A stretch of DNA of 64,000 nucleotides. Source: Neisseria mucosa. Its GTDB lineage: Bacteria; Pseudomonadota; Gammaproteobacteria; Burkholderiales; Neisseriaceae. A program made the position numbers and the translations under genes. The stretch lies in contig CP028150.1 in the NCBI GenBank assembly GCA_003028315.1, forward strand, positions 434,001-498,000, given 5' to 3'. Position 1 is the stretch's first letter; the number at the start of each line of letters is the position of its first letter. The notes under the pieces were generated by a model. It was not told the DNA's origin, ran no database searches, and worked only from the letters and a program-made list of their open reading frames with translations. Shown piece by piece: positions 38,302 through 47,240 of this stretch.

Positions 38302-38329
38302 AAAAAAAACACCGCTTTGTAAGCGGTGT
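38302..38329 (-). terminator. Intrinsic terminator of rpsO
   Basis: Minus-strand hairpin ACACCGCTT / AAGCGGTGT with a 3-base loop, followed by a run of eight U. A strong terminator without DUS, 16 bases after the rpsO stop. Confidence 0.92.
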
Positions 38330-38344
38330 CCGGTAAAGCATAAA

Positions 38345-38614
38345 TTATTTGCGCAGACCCAAGCGGGTGATCAGGTTGCGGTATGTATCAGGTTGGGTAC
38401 GGCGCAAGTAAGACAACAGACGGCGACGTTGGCTGACCATTTTCAACAGGCCGCGACGGCTGTGGTGGTCTTTAGGGTTGGCTTTGAAGTGGGGAGTAAG
38501 GTCGTTGATGCGGAAAGTCAACAGAGCGACTTGCACTTCAGAAGAGCCGGTATCGCCTTCTTTGCGTTGGAAATCTTTAACAATTTGTGCTTTTTGTTCT
38601 ACGGTCAATGCCAT
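38345..38614 (-). CDS. rpsO: 30S ribosomal protein S15
   Basis: 89 residues, exact family length; binds 16S rRNA helices 20-22 early in 30S assembly. LTPHFKANPKDHHSRRGLLKMVSQRRRLLSYL is the S15 signature region (shortened here to DHHSRRGLLKMV). Ribosome site GGAG is present upstream. Monocistronic with its own terminator. Confidence 0.97.
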   Translation of the reverse strand: MALTVEQKAQIVKDFQRKEGDTGSSEVQVALLTFRINDLTPHFKANPKDHHSRRGLLKMVSQRRRLLSYLRRTQPDTYRNLITRLGLRK

Positions 38615-38660
38615 GATGGATAACTCCGAAAAATAAAAGAACCGTTATTCGGTTCGGACA

Positions 38661-38689
38661 AGTTTGACGAGCGCGAACCCGTTCAAACT
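38661..38689 (-). promoter_or_regulatory. Hairpin in the rpsO leader
   Basis: AGTTTGA (38661-38667) pairs with TCAAACT (38683-38689) about 50 bases before the rpsO start. E. coli S15 represses its own mRNA through a leader pseudoknot; this is a possible equivalent, unproven. Confidence 0.35.
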
Positions 38690-39089
38690 CCTGAAGTCTT
38701 TTTGTGAAGACGGGCGGATTATGCCACAGTTTCATCTGTTTTGCACGGCTGAATCCTGTTTTTGATACGAAATTGTGGAAATGTCGTCTGAAAATGTATC
38801 GGGGTGTGGCGTAAAGTATGTGCGAGAAGTTTTGATTCGGTGCATTTTACAGCAGGTTAAAATGGAAAATATTCCCATCATTCCTGAACTTCCTGAACAG
38901 GCGTGAATCCGGGCTTTTGATTTCGGCAAGATTCAGCGATTATTGCGGATTGCCAAATAACGGGTGGGTACTTTTTTGAATTTCAGCGAATGGGTAGGGC
39001 TTTTCGGAAGGGCGTGGGTTTTGTAGTAAAATAGACGCTGATCGACGGCATGAAGAGGTCGTCTGAAATTTACAAAGAGCTTTGATATT
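38690..39089. other. Spacer between rpsO and dsbB
   Basis: About 400 bases between divergent genes without a convincing gene. It holds two single DUS (about 38784 and 39057-39068); the latter is 20 bases before dsbB. Promoters of rpsO and dsbB should lie here. Confidence 0.5.
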
Positions 39090-39575
39090 ATGAATTTTTT
39101 TAGAAAAACAACTTTGTTTTTGCTCGTTTTGTCCGTATTGGCTGCCTGCGGTTCGTTTGTTTCGCAATATGTTTTAGGGATGAATCCCTGCGTATTATGC
39201 ATCGTGCAGCGTTTGTGCGTATTGGCGGTCGGGGTGGCGGCTTTGCTGGCGGTATTTTTCCGTCAGTCTTCCAAAGTGGGGCGGACGTTTTCCGCTTTGC
39301 TTATCAGCGTGCCTGCTGTGTACGGGATAGGGACGGCGGCTTATCAGTTGTGGTTGCAAAGTCTGCCGCCGGGTACGGCACCTTCCTGCGGCGCTCCGTG
39401 GACGTTCCGCTTGAAGGACTGGCCGTTGTTTGACTGGTTCGAACCCATCGTGCGCGGCTTCGGTAATTGCGCCGTACCGGATTATTTTTTGGGTATTGCG
39501 CTGCCGGTTTGGAGCATCGCTTATTTTTGTTTCGTTGTCGTATTGGTTTGGTTTGCTTGGTTGAAAACGAAATAA
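39090..39575 (+). CDS. dsbB: Disulfide bond formation protein DsbB
   Basis: Inner-membrane quinone-linked oxidase that reoxidises DsbA. 161 residues, four membrane helices. The first periplasmic cysteine pair is NPCVLC (about 33-36), the second is formed by the cysteines in PSCGAP and GNCAVP. The stop is only 23 bases before an IS element that has split the terminator, so transcripts may now read into the insertion sequence. Confidence 0.93.
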   Translation: MNFFRKTTLFLLVLSVLAACGSFVSQYVLGMNPCVLCIVQRLCVLAVGVAALLAVFFRQSSKVGRTFSALLISVPAVYGIGTAAYQLWLQSLPPGTAPSCGAPWTFRLKDWPLFDWFEPIVRGFGNCAVPDYFLGIALPVWSIAYFCFVVVLVWFAWLKTK

Positions 39576-39598
39576 ATGTCCGGAATTTAAAAAAGGTC

Positions 39599-40828
39599 GA
39601 GACCTTTGCAAAATTCCTTTTCCCCCGACAACCGAAACCCCAAACACAGGTTTTCGGCTGTTTTCGGCTGTTTCCGCCCCCAATCACTCCTTAATTCTAC
39701 CCAAATACCCCCTTAATCTTCCTCGGATACCCGATAATCAGGCATCCTGGCCGCCTTTTAGGCGGCAACAGGCACACTTAGCCTGTTAGCCGCTTTCAAC
39801 AGGTTTAAACACATCGCCTTCAGATGGCTTTGCGCACTCACTTTGAGCAGACCAAAATAGGCTGCCCGGGCGTAGCGGAATTTACGGTGCAGCGTACCGA
39901 AGCTTTGTTCGACCACATAACGGGTCTTCGACAAATATCGGTTGCGTTTGGTTTGCGCTTCCGTCAGCGGACGGTTGCGGTGGGCTTTGCGCATAATGCC
40001 GTCTGACAACTGATGCTCTTTCAGATGTTGCCGGTTTTCCTTACTGTCGTAGCCTTTGTCGGCATAGACGGTCGTACCTTCGGCAATGCCTTCCAACAAA
40101 GGGGACAGATGGTTGCACTCATGGGTATTGGCAGGAGTGATGTGCAGTTTCTCGATATAGCCTTCCTCATCGGTACGGGTATGTTGTTTGTAACCGAGTT
40201 TGTAGAGGCCGTTTTTCTTTGTCCAACGGGCATCTTTGTCCTTACTCGGTGAGGTTTGGCCGCTGACTTGTCCTTCCTCGTCGACTTCTATGGCCTGACG
40301 CTGTTTGCTGCCGGCAGTCTGAATAATGGTGGCATCAATGACGGCGGCGGATGCCTTCTCTACTTTTAGGTTTTTTTCGGACAGTTGTCGGTTAATCAGT
40401 TCCAGCAATTCGGACAGGGTGTCGTCTTGCGCCAGCCAGTTGCGGTAGCGGCATAAGGTGCTGTAATCGGGGATGCTCAGTTCGTCAAAACGGCAAAACA
40501 GGTTGAAGTCAATGCGGGTGATGAGGCTGTGTTCGAGTTCGGGATCGGAGAGGCTGTGCCATTGTCCGAGCAGGACGGCTTTGAACATGGACAACAGGGG
40601 ATAGGAGGGACGGCCGCGGTGGTCTCTAAGGTAACGGGTTCTTTGACGATTCAGGTACTGTTCGATCGGTTGCCAATCAATCACCTTATCCAACTTCAAT
40701 AGTGGGAAGCGGTCGATGTGTTTGGCAATCATGGCTTGTGCGGTTTGCTGGAAGAAGGTGCTCATGGAAAATCCCCTAAATGTCTTGATGGAAATTTAGG
40801 GGATTTTGGGGAATTTTGCAAAGGTCTC
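39599..40828. mobile_element. IS5-family insertion sequence (IS1106-like)
   Basis: 1230 bp with perfect 19-bp terminal inverted repeats (GAGACCTTTGCAAAATTCC). Flanked by AGGTC on both sides (39594-39598 and 40829-40833), which looks like the target duplication. Removing the element restores a DUS hairpin between dsbB and argS. Confidence 0.92.
39758..40765 (-). CDS. IS5-family transposase
   Basis: 335 residues, intact. DDE catalytic residues can be placed in AAVIDATIIQT, VYADKGYDSKENR and the C-terminal TRYVVEQSFGTLHRKF. N-terminal DUF772 region (RPSYPLLSMFKAVLLGQ). Fills most of the IS and looks functional. Confidence 0.93.
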   Translation of the reverse strand: MSTFFQQTAQAMIAKHIDRFPLLKLDKVIDWQPIEQYLNRQRTRYLRDHRGRPSYPLLSMFKAVLLGQWHSLSDPELEHSLITRIDFNLFCRFDELSIPDYSTLCRYRNWLAQDDTLSELLELINRQLSEKNLKVEKASAAVIDATIIQTAGSKQRQAIEVDEEGQVSGQTSPSKDKDARWTKKNGLYKLGYKQHTRTDEEGYIEKLHITPANTHECNHLSPLLEGIAEGTTVYADKGYDSKENRQHLKEHQLSDGIMRKAHRNRPLTEAQTKRNRYLSKTRYVVEQSFGTLHRKFRYARAAYFGLLKVSAQSHLKAMCLNLLKAANRLSVPVAA

Positions 40829-40862
40829 AGGTCGTCTGAAAATCCGTTTTCAGACGACCTTG
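40829..40862. terminator. Remaining DUS hairpin between the two IS elements
   Basis: AGGTCGTCTGAAAA and inverse with a short loop. Formerly the shared dsbB/argS terminator, now cut off from dsbB by the IS5-type element and from argS by the IS481-type element. Confidence 0.75.
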
Positions 40863-40883
40863 GCTTATGGAAAATGCCTTACA

Positions 40884-41761
40884 TGTAGAAAATTGTCGCG
40901 TTGTTTACACAACAGGTTGAGAAAAATAAGCCTGCAAGACCTCAAACGGCGTATCGCCGTTCAAACTGCGGTGTGGCTTCACAGTGTTATAAAAATTAAC
41001 AAAGCGGCACAACTCCTTTTGCCGATGTTCCGGACTGTCAAACGACTGTTTCTCATGCCACATCTCCATCAGGGTACGGATAACCCGCTCCGCCTTACCG
41101 TTGGTCTGCGGACGGGCAACCCGGGTAAACTTTTGACCAATCCCGTTCTCGTAACAGGCCACACCGAAAGCATGGTTGGCCGAGCCTTTGTATTCCGTAC
41201 CGTTGTCGGAGTAAACGCACTCAATCAGGTATGGGCAGGGATCAATCAGGTGTTCGGTCAGAAACTTGGCGGTGCTGTCTGCGGTTTTGTCCGGCAAAAT
41301 GGCGGCGTATGGCTCCCTTGAGAAATCGTCGATGGCGACAAACAGGTAATCCCGCTTATCGGCGGCTTTTCGTCCTTTGAGCAGCGGCAGCCGTTTGGTG
41401 TCGAGATGCACCAGCTCTCCGGGGTAGGATTTATTGTAGCGTTTGGCCTGCTTTTTGAGTTTTTCCTGAATGCTGCGTTCTACCTTGGCCAGGCGTTTCA
41501 TTCCGTACTTTGCCTGTTTGAAACGGTTGTTGGTACTGGTTTGCGGTTTGAGCAGCTTGGCCCTTGCGGCTTTAAGGGCGCGGTAAATGGTGACGCGGCT
41601 GACTTGGTAGCGGCGTGCCAGGGAGGTGACGCTTTCCTTTTCCTGCGTGTAGGCCAGCCAAATGGCTTGTCGGTGGTGCGGGGTGGTGCGGGTGTTTTTG
41701 TGCATGTTCATGTTTCAGTATTCTCCTGGAAATACTGTAAACAACGCTACTGGTTTCTACA
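40884..41761. mobile_element. IS481-family insertion sequence
   Basis: 878 bp. Ends read TGTAGAAAATTGTCGCGTTG and, inverted, TGTAGAAACCAGTAGCGTTG, each followed by TTTACA. A perfect 7-bp direct repeat CCTTACA (40877-40883 and 41762-41768) flanks it. The right-hand copy contains the argS stop codon. Confidence 0.92.
40905..41711 (-). CDS. IS481-family transposase
   Basis: 268 residues, apparently intact. N-terminal helix-turn-helix (SLARRYQVSRVTIYRAL), then an rve integrase core with the DDE residues in LVHLDTKRL, YSDNGTEYKG and PQTNGKAERVIRTL. Same orientation as argS, just downstream. Confidence 0.93.
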   Translation of the reverse strand: MNMHKNTRTTPHHRQAIWLAYTQEKESVTSLARRYQVSRVTIYRALKAARAKLLKPQTSTNNRFKQAKYGMKRLAKVERSIQEKLKKQAKRYNKSYPGELVHLDTKRLPLLKGRKAADKRDYLFVAIDDFSREPYAAILPDKTADSTAKFLTEHLIDPCPYLIECVYSDNGTEYKGSANHAFGVACYENGIGQKFTRVARPQTNGKAERVIRTLMEMWHEKQSFDSPEHRQKELCRFVNFYNTVKPHRSLNGDTPFEVLQAYFSQPVV

Positions 41762-41763
41762 CC

Positions 41764-43482
41764 TTACATCACGTCCAACACATCAATGCCCAGCAAATCC
41801 AAGCCTTGTTTCAGCGTGTCGCCGGTGAGCTTCGCCAGTTGCAGGCGGCTGTTGCGGGTTGCGCCTTCGGCTTTGAGTATCGGGCAGGCTTCGTAGAAGC
41901 GGCTGAACAGGGTGGCGGTTTGGTAGAGGTAGGCAGCGAGGTAGTGCGGATACGCCGTGTCCGCCACGCTTTGCAGCACGTCTTCGAATTTCAGAAGCTC
42001 GGCGGCAAGCTGTTTTTCCAGCGGTTCGGTCAAAACGGTTGGCGCGGTTGCGTCCCATTCGCCGGCTTTGCGGAACACGCTTTGCACGCGGGTGTAGGCG
42101 TATTGCAGGTAGGGGGCGGTATTGCCTTCAAACGAGAGCATGGCGTCCCAGTCGAACACATAATCGCTGGTGCGGTTTTTGCTCAAATCGGCGTATTTGA
42201 CCGCGCCGATGCCGACGGTTTTGCCGATTTTCGCCGCTTCGTCTGCGCCCAATTCGGGATTTTTTTCTTTCACCAAAGCCGTGGCGCGCTCGACGGCTTC
42301 GGTCAGCAGGTCAACCAGTTTTACGGTGTCGCCGCTGCGCGTTTTGAACGGCTTGCCGTCTTTGCCCATCATGGTGCCGAAGCCGATAAACTCGGCTTTT
42401 ACATTTTCCGGCAGATAGCCTGCTTTGCGGGAAGTGGTAAAAAGTTGTTCGAAGTGCATGGCTTGGCGGTGGTCGACGACGTAGAGCAGGCGGTCGGCTT
42501 TCAGACGACCTATGCGGTAGCGCAGGCACGCCAAATCGGTGGAAGCGTAAAGGAAGCCGCCGCCTTGTTTTTGCACGATAAACGCAGCGGGTTCGCCTTC
42601 TTTGTTTTTGAACTCGTCCAAGAACACGACTTTCGCGCCGTCGTCTTCGACCGCCAGACCTTTTTGAACCAAATCATCGACCATGGGCTGCAAATCGTCG
42701 TTGTATTTGGATTCGCCCGCCACGTCTTCAGGGCGCAGCTTCAAGCCCAACGTGTCGTAAACGGCTTGGGCGTGCGAGAGCGAAATATCGACAAACTGTT
42801 TCCACAACGCCAACACGGTTTCATCGCCGCCTTGCAGCTTCACAACATATTCACGCGCGGTGTCGGCAAAGGCAGGGTCTTCGTCAAAGCGCACTTTGGC
42901 GGCGCGGTAAAATTGCTCCAAGTCCGCCAGCTCAAACGCGGCATTGTCTTTTTGCTGCTCGACCAAATAAGCGACCAACATGCCGAATTGCGTACCCCAG
43001 TCGCCGACGTGGTTTTGGCGGATGACGGTGTTGCCCATAAATTCCAATACGCGCGAAATGCTGTCGCCGATGATGCTGGAACGCAGGTGGCCGACGTGCA
43101 TCTCTTTTGCCAGATTGGGTGAGGAATAGTCGATAACGACGGTTTGCGACTTGTCGGTTTTTGCTATGCCGAAACGCGCGTCGTTCAAGGCCGTCTGAAT
43201 ATTTTGGGCGAGAAATTCGGGGCGCAGGCGCAGGTTGATAAAGCCGGGGCCGGCCACTTCCGCGCTTTCAATCACGGCGTTGCCCGCCAATGCTTCGGCA
43301 ACCTTTTGCGCCAATTCGCGCGGATTTTGTTTGGCTTTTTTCGCCGCACCCATCACGCCGTTGATTTGGAAATCACCGTGTTCGGCGTTTTTGGTTGGCT
43401 GCAAAACAACGGGGCTGTCGGCGATGCCTGCGGCGGCAAAGGCGGCGGCGGCTTCGCGTTCGACGGTTTGATGTAGGTTCAT
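41764..43482 (-). CDS. argS: Arginyl-tRNA synthetase
   Basis: Charges tRNA-Arg. 572 residues, family length. The class I HIGH motif appears as HVGH within EMHVGHLRSSIIGD (about residue 130); KMSKS is not canonical, as usual for ArgS. The start MNLHQTVERE (43482) is preferred to an in-frame ATG 27 bases upstream. The stop codon lies within the target duplication of an IS481 element; the protein itself is unaffected. Confidence 0.95.
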   Translation of the reverse strand: MNLHQTVEREAAAAFAAAGIADSPVVLQPTKNAEHGDFQINGVMGAAKKAKQNPRELAQKVAEALAGNAVIESAEVAGPGFINLRLRPEFLAQNIQTALNDARFGIAKTDKSQTVVIDYSSPNLAKEMHVGHLRSSIIGDSISRVLEFMGNTVIRQNHVGDWGTQFGMLVAYLVEQQKDNAAFELADLEQFYRAAKVRFDEDPAFADTAREYVVKLQGGDETVLALWKQFVDISLSHAQAVYDTLGLKLRPEDVAGESKYNDDLQPMVDDLVQKGLAVEDDGAKVVFLDEFKNKEGEPAAFIVQKQGGGFLYASTDLACLRYRIGRLKADRLLYVVDHRQAMHFEQLFTTSRKAGYLPENVKAEFIGFGTMMGKDGKPFKTRSGDTVKLVDLLTEAVERATALVKEKNPELGADEAAKIGKTVGIGAVKYADLSKNRTSDYVFDWDAMLSFEGNTAPYLQYAYTRVQSVFRKAGEWDATAPTVLTEPLEKQLAAELLKFEDVLQSVADTAYPHYLAAYLYQTATLFSRFYEACPILKAEGATRNSRLQLAKLTGDTLKQGLDLLGIDVLDVM

Positions 43483-43651
43483 GAAGATCGGTCTTTCGGT
43501 TAAATTCAAATCAGGCGGTATTTTAAAAGAATTTGGGGTGTTGAAACAGGGCTAAGGTGAAAGGTCGTCTGAAAAAATGTGGATGGTTTCGGCGTAACCT
43601 GCCATGCCCGTTTTCAGATGACCTTTTAATGATGGCAGCGTTTGGAAAAAT

Positions 43652-44461
43652 TCAACGGACAAGGTTCCAAGCCATTTTTATGGCAATCAGCAGCAGCATG
43701 ATGCCGAAGGAGATTTTAAGCTGGCGGGCGGGGAGTTTGTGCGCGGTTTTGACGCCGAGCGGAGCAAAAATCATGGTGGCGATGCTGAGGATGGCGACGG
43801 CGGGTAGATAGAGGAAGCCGCCGGAGCCGTGTGGCAGATCGGGAACGTTCCAGCCGGTAACGAGATAGCCGATTGTGCCGGCGAGCGCAATCGGCCAGGC
43901 GAGGCCGGAGGATGTGCCGATGGCGCGGTGGGCGGGGAAGTTGCAATACATCAGGAAGGGGACGGACAGCGAGCCGCCGCCGATGCCGACCCAGCTCGAA
44001 GCTGCGCCGAACAATGTGCCGACCGCGCTTAAGCCGGGTAGGGCGGGCAGGTGGCGCGAGGCTTTGGGTTTGGAGTCTGTCAGGGTTTTGAGGGCGATAA
44101 GGGTTAGGAATGCGATAAAGAAGATTTGCAGGGCGCGGGTAGGCATGTATTTGGCGGTTACCGCGCCGATCAGTACGCCGAATATCATGGAGGGGGTCAT
44201 ACGGCGGACAGTCTGCCAGTCGATGGCGCTTTTTTTGTGCTGCGCGTACATGCTGGAGAAGGTGGTGAATACCATGACGGCGAAGGATGTACCGATGGCG
44301 AGATGTTGGGCGTAGGGGTGGTTGCTGATGCCTTGCAGTTGCAACGTCCACAAGACGACGGGGACAATCAATGTGCCGCCGCCTACGCCGAACAATCCTG
44401 CAATAAAGCCCGCCGCGCTTCCGACGGCGAGCAGGGAGAAGATGATGTCCCAAGTCCACAT
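43652..44461 (-). CDS. TSUP-family (TauE/SafE) membrane permease
   Basis: 269 residues, about eight membrane helices in two repeats, each starting with the glycine-rich pattern GLFGVGGG (about 22-29) and SWVGIGGGSLSVPF (about 152-165) typical of TSUP proteins. These export sulfite or other organosulfur anions; substrate here unknown. Starts 3 bases after the pssA stop, so probably co-transcribed with it. Confidence 0.88.
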   Translation of the reverse strand: MWTWDIIFSLLAVGSAAGFIAGLFGVGGGTLIVPVVLWTLQLQGISNHPYAQHLAIGTSFAVMVFTTFSSMYAQHKKSAIDWQTVRRMTPSMIFGVLIGAVTAKYMPTRALQIFFIAFLTLIALKTLTDSKPKASRHLPALPGLSAVGTLFGAASSWVGIGGGSLSVPFLMYCNFPAHRAIGTSSGLAWPIALAGTIGYLVTGWNVPDLPHGSGGFLYLPAVAILSIATMIFAPLGVKTAHKLPARQLKISFGIMLLLIAIKMAWNLVR

Positions 44462-44464
44462 TTT

Positions 44465-45232
44465 TCAGACGACCTTTTTGGTTTTACGGCGTTTTTTCAA
44501 CCAACGCCATACTGCCATGATGTAGCCGGAGAGGCTGTAACCCAGGAAAAACAGGAAAAGTACAAGCGAAGGTTTCCAGTTGATGAGCAACAATACCAAC
44601 ACGGCAAGCACCATGCCCATAAACGGGACTTGGCGGCGGATATTGATTTCTTTAAAGCTCCAAAACGGGATTTGGACAATCATGGAAATGCCGGCGAAAA
44701 GCGTGATGCCCAAAGCCCACCAATGTACGCCGGGGAAGCGTTCGATGCTGTGGTTGACCCAAATCAGGCCGACAATCAACGCAGCGGCAGTCGGACTGGG
44801 AACACCGATGAACCATCGTTTATCGACTTTGCCGATAAGCGTATTGAAGAGGGCGAGGCGCAGGGCGGCGCAGGCGCAGTAGATGAAGGCGACGGAATAA
44901 CCGATTTTGCCGAACTGCCAAAGCTGCCATTTATAGGCAATCAAGGCGGGCGCAACGCCGAAACTGACCATGTCGGCAAGGCTGTCGAGCTGTTCGCCGA
45001 ACGCGCTTTGGCTGTTGGTCAGCCGCGCCACGCGACCGTCCATGCCGTCGAGCAGCATGGAGAGGAATACTGCAATCGCTGCCGTCTCATAACGCCCGTG
45101 CATGGATTGGGTGATGGCGAAAAAGGCGCAGAACAACGCAGCGATGGTAAAGGAGTTGGGCAGCAGGTAAATACTGTTCTGACGCAGAGAATTGCGCGGC
45201 GGGATTGGCGGTTGGTTTTGCATGTTGTCCAT
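44465..45232 (-). CDS. pssA: CDP-diacylglycerol-serine O-phosphatidyltransferase
   Basis: Makes phosphatidylserine, the precursor of phosphatidylethanolamine. 255 residues with seven or so membrane helices. The CDP-alcohol phosphotransferase motif is intact: DGMDGRVAR, then G-EQLD-SLAD. Start at MDNMQNQPP (45232); the upstream in-frame ATG at 45337 lies over a DUS and is rejected. The last residues overlap an inverted DUS (TKKVV). Confidence 0.92.
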   Translation of the reverse strand: MDNMQNQPPIPPRNSLRQNSIYLLPNSFTIAALFCAFFAITQSMHGRYETAAIAVFLSMLLDGMDGRVARLTNSQSAFGEQLDSLADMVSFGVAPALIAYKWQLWQFGKIGYSVAFIYCACAALRLALFNTLIGKVDKRWFIGVPSPTAAALIVGLIWVNHSIERFPGVHWWALGITLFAGISMIVQIPFWSFKEINIRRQVPFMGMVLAVLVLLLINWKPSLVLFLFFLGYSLSGYIMAVWRWLKKRRKTKKVV

Positions 45233-45309
45233 AATCGTTTGATGATGCAGTACAAAGCAGATGGAGGGATTATACCGTATTGAGATGAAAATGATTCCGG
45301 AATGTGCAG

Positions 45310-45367
45310 GAGGTCGTCTGAAAATGTGTGAACACAACTGGGTTTGTTCACTTTCAGACGACCTTTT
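45310..45367. terminator. DUS inverted pair upstream of pssA
   Basis: AGGTCGTCTGAAA and its inverse around a loop of about 28 bases with an inner stem (GTGAACA/TGTTCAC-like). It lies upstream of pssA and downstream of no visible plus-strand gene. Confidence 0.5.
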
Positions 45368-45778
45368 TACCGAAATATGAGTTTTGCTGTCTTTCTAAAA
45401 ACAGGAACAATCAGCCGTAAATTGCCGTATTTTTATCAATCCGAACCGACAAACAATAGCGTATAACGTAGGCTTAGCCTCCGAAGATCATGATTGGCCT
45501 GCGGGCTCGGCATCCATGCCATATCGGCGAAAGGGATTCGTGAGGGACGGGCCGTCTGAAAACAGGCGGATCAAATTTTGTCAAAGCAAATGTTCAAATA
45601 ATAAGCGCAAAGAAAAAGCATCAGAACCGTCATTCATCCGGATTTTTGGTTTTCGGAAGGATTAGGAACGCCATTATTCCAAATCTCCGGATTCATACCT
45701 GCGCGAGAATAACGGCAAGGGCGGTTTCTATTTTAATCGACCCTGTTTTCAGACGACCTTTTTCATTCAAGCCGACGG
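45368..45778. other. Spacer between xseA and pssA
   Basis: About 410 bases with no supportable gene. One word GGGCCGTCTGAA (about 45549), close to the AG-DUS dialect, and a single inverted mucDUS near 45750-45763 followed by TTTTT behind xseA. Confidence 0.5.
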
Positions 45779-47128
45779 TTAATCAAACAATTCCCGCTGC
45801 GCCTGCTCTTTGGTCACGCGGACGTCGGTTTCGCCGTCGGCAAAAGTGATGTGCAGTTTCTGCCCTTGCTTTAAAACATCGGCGTTACGGATGACTTGTC
45901 CGCGTGTGTTTTTAACGACGGAGAAGCCGCGTTCCAGAATCTGCTGCGGCGAGACGGCTTCGAGCAGGGCGGTTTGGGCGTTCAGGCTTTGGCGGCGGTG
46001 GGCAAGCAGTTGGCGGAAGGCGTGCGACAAGGTCGTCTGAAAGCGGTCGATGTCTTGCCGGTAAACGGAAATATCGGGGCGACAATGTTTCAGGGCTTGG
46101 GTTTGGCGTTCGAAACGGGCGGTATGAGCGCGGACGTTTTGCGTCATCGAGTAGGAGAGGATTTGCGCCAGTTTGTGGATGTAGGTGCGCTGTTCGTCGA
46201 GTTTTTGGCGCGGGTGGCGGATTTGCCGCGCGAGCCAGTCGAGCTTTTGGCTGGCATCGAAATAGCGTTGTTCCAAAACGGTTTTCAGACGACCTTGGGC
46301 TTGGGCGAGACGGTGTAACGATTCTTGGCGGTTGGGACTGACCAGTTCCGCCGCGCCGGTCGGCGTGGGCGCGCGCACATCGGCGACGAAATCGGCGAGC
46401 GTAAAATCAGTTTCGTGTCCCACGCCGCTGACGACGGGAATCGCGCAGGCTTCGATGGCGCGCACGACCGGTTCTTCGTTAAACGCCCACAAGTCTTCAA
46501 TGCTGCCGCCGCCGCGACAGACAATCAACACATCGCATTCGGCGCGTTGCGATGCGGTTTTAATTGCTTGGGCAATCTGAAACTCGCTGCCCGCGCCTTG
46601 AACGGCGGTCGGATAAACGATGACGGGAATTTCGGGCGCGCGGCGTTTCAAGGTGGTAACGACATCGCGCAATGCCGCCGCCGCCAGACTGGTTACGATG
46701 CCAATACATTGCGCCCGGGCGGGCAAAGGTTTCTTGCGTTCCGCCGCAAAGGCGCCTTCCGCCTGCAACTGAGCCTTCAGCCGCTCGTAGGCTTCGTAAA
46801 GCTGCCCCAAACCTTTGAGCCGCACCTCGTTCACCGTAATCTGAAATTCGCCCCGCGCCTCGTAAATACTAATTTTGCCCGCCACTTCGATATGGTCGCC
46901 TTCTTTCAAAGGCTTTGCCAAACGCGACGCCGCACCTTTGAACATGGCGCAACGCACCTGCGCGCGGCTGTCTTTGAGCGAGAAATAATAATGCCCGCTG
47001 GCGGCACGGGTCAAATTGGACACTTCGCCTGCAATCCACAAACCGGCAAGATGGTCTTCCAGCAAGGCTTTGGCGAGGGCGTTGAGTTCGGATACGGAAA
47101 TGGAGGAGGGTGCGAAGAGTTCGGACAT
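45779..47128 (-). CDS. xseA: Exodeoxyribonuclease VII large subunit
   Basis: 449 residues. N-terminal OB-fold (about 1-105), then the catalytic domain with ALRDVV and CRGGGSIEDLWAFNEE, and a long C-terminal coiled coil. With XseB it degrades single-stranded DNA. The start MSELFAPSSISV (47128) is chosen by homology over an ATG 54 bases upstream. xseB is not in the window. Confidence 0.95.
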   Translation of the reverse strand: MSELFAPSSISVSELNALAKALLEDHLAGLWIAGEVSNLTRAASGHYYFSLKDSRAQVRCAMFKGAASRLAKPLKEGDHIEVAGKISIYEARGEFQITVNEVRLKGLGQLYEAYERLKAQLQAEGAFAAERKKPLPARAQCIGIVTSLAAAALRDVVTTLKRRAPEIPVIVYPTAVQGAGSEFQIAQAIKTASQRAECDVLIVCRGGGSIEDLWAFNEEPVVRAIEACAIPVVSGVGHETDFTLADFVADVRAPTPTGAAELVSPNRQESLHRLAQAQGRLKTVLEQRYFDASQKLDWLARQIRHPRQKLDEQRTYIHKLAQILSYSMTQNVRAHTARFERQTQALKHCRPDISVYRQDIDRFQTTLSHAFRQLLAHRRQSLNAQTALLEAVSPQQILERGFSVVKNTRGQVIRNADVLKQGQKLHITFADGETDVRVTKEQAQRELFD

Positions 47129-47240
47129 CGGGAGCAGGAATAAATGGGGAAAGGTTGGATTATAAGGGGTTTCGGGCGGCATTTATAGCCGATAGGCTTG
47201 TGTTATATAATCTTCAGTCGAATATTTCAAGGTCGTCTGA

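Noticed and set aside
41662..43122. A 486-codon open frame antisense to argS, running from the IS481 element
   Set aside because: Begins inside an insertion sequence and mirrors argS; no support as a gene.
44126..45283. A 385-codon open frame antisense to the TSUP permease and pssA
   Set aside because: Spans two well-supported genes on the other strand; no motifs.
45470..45560. Possible small RNA in the xseA-pssA gap
   Set aside because: Some GC-rich sequence and a partial DUS, but no clear promoter plus terminator pair.
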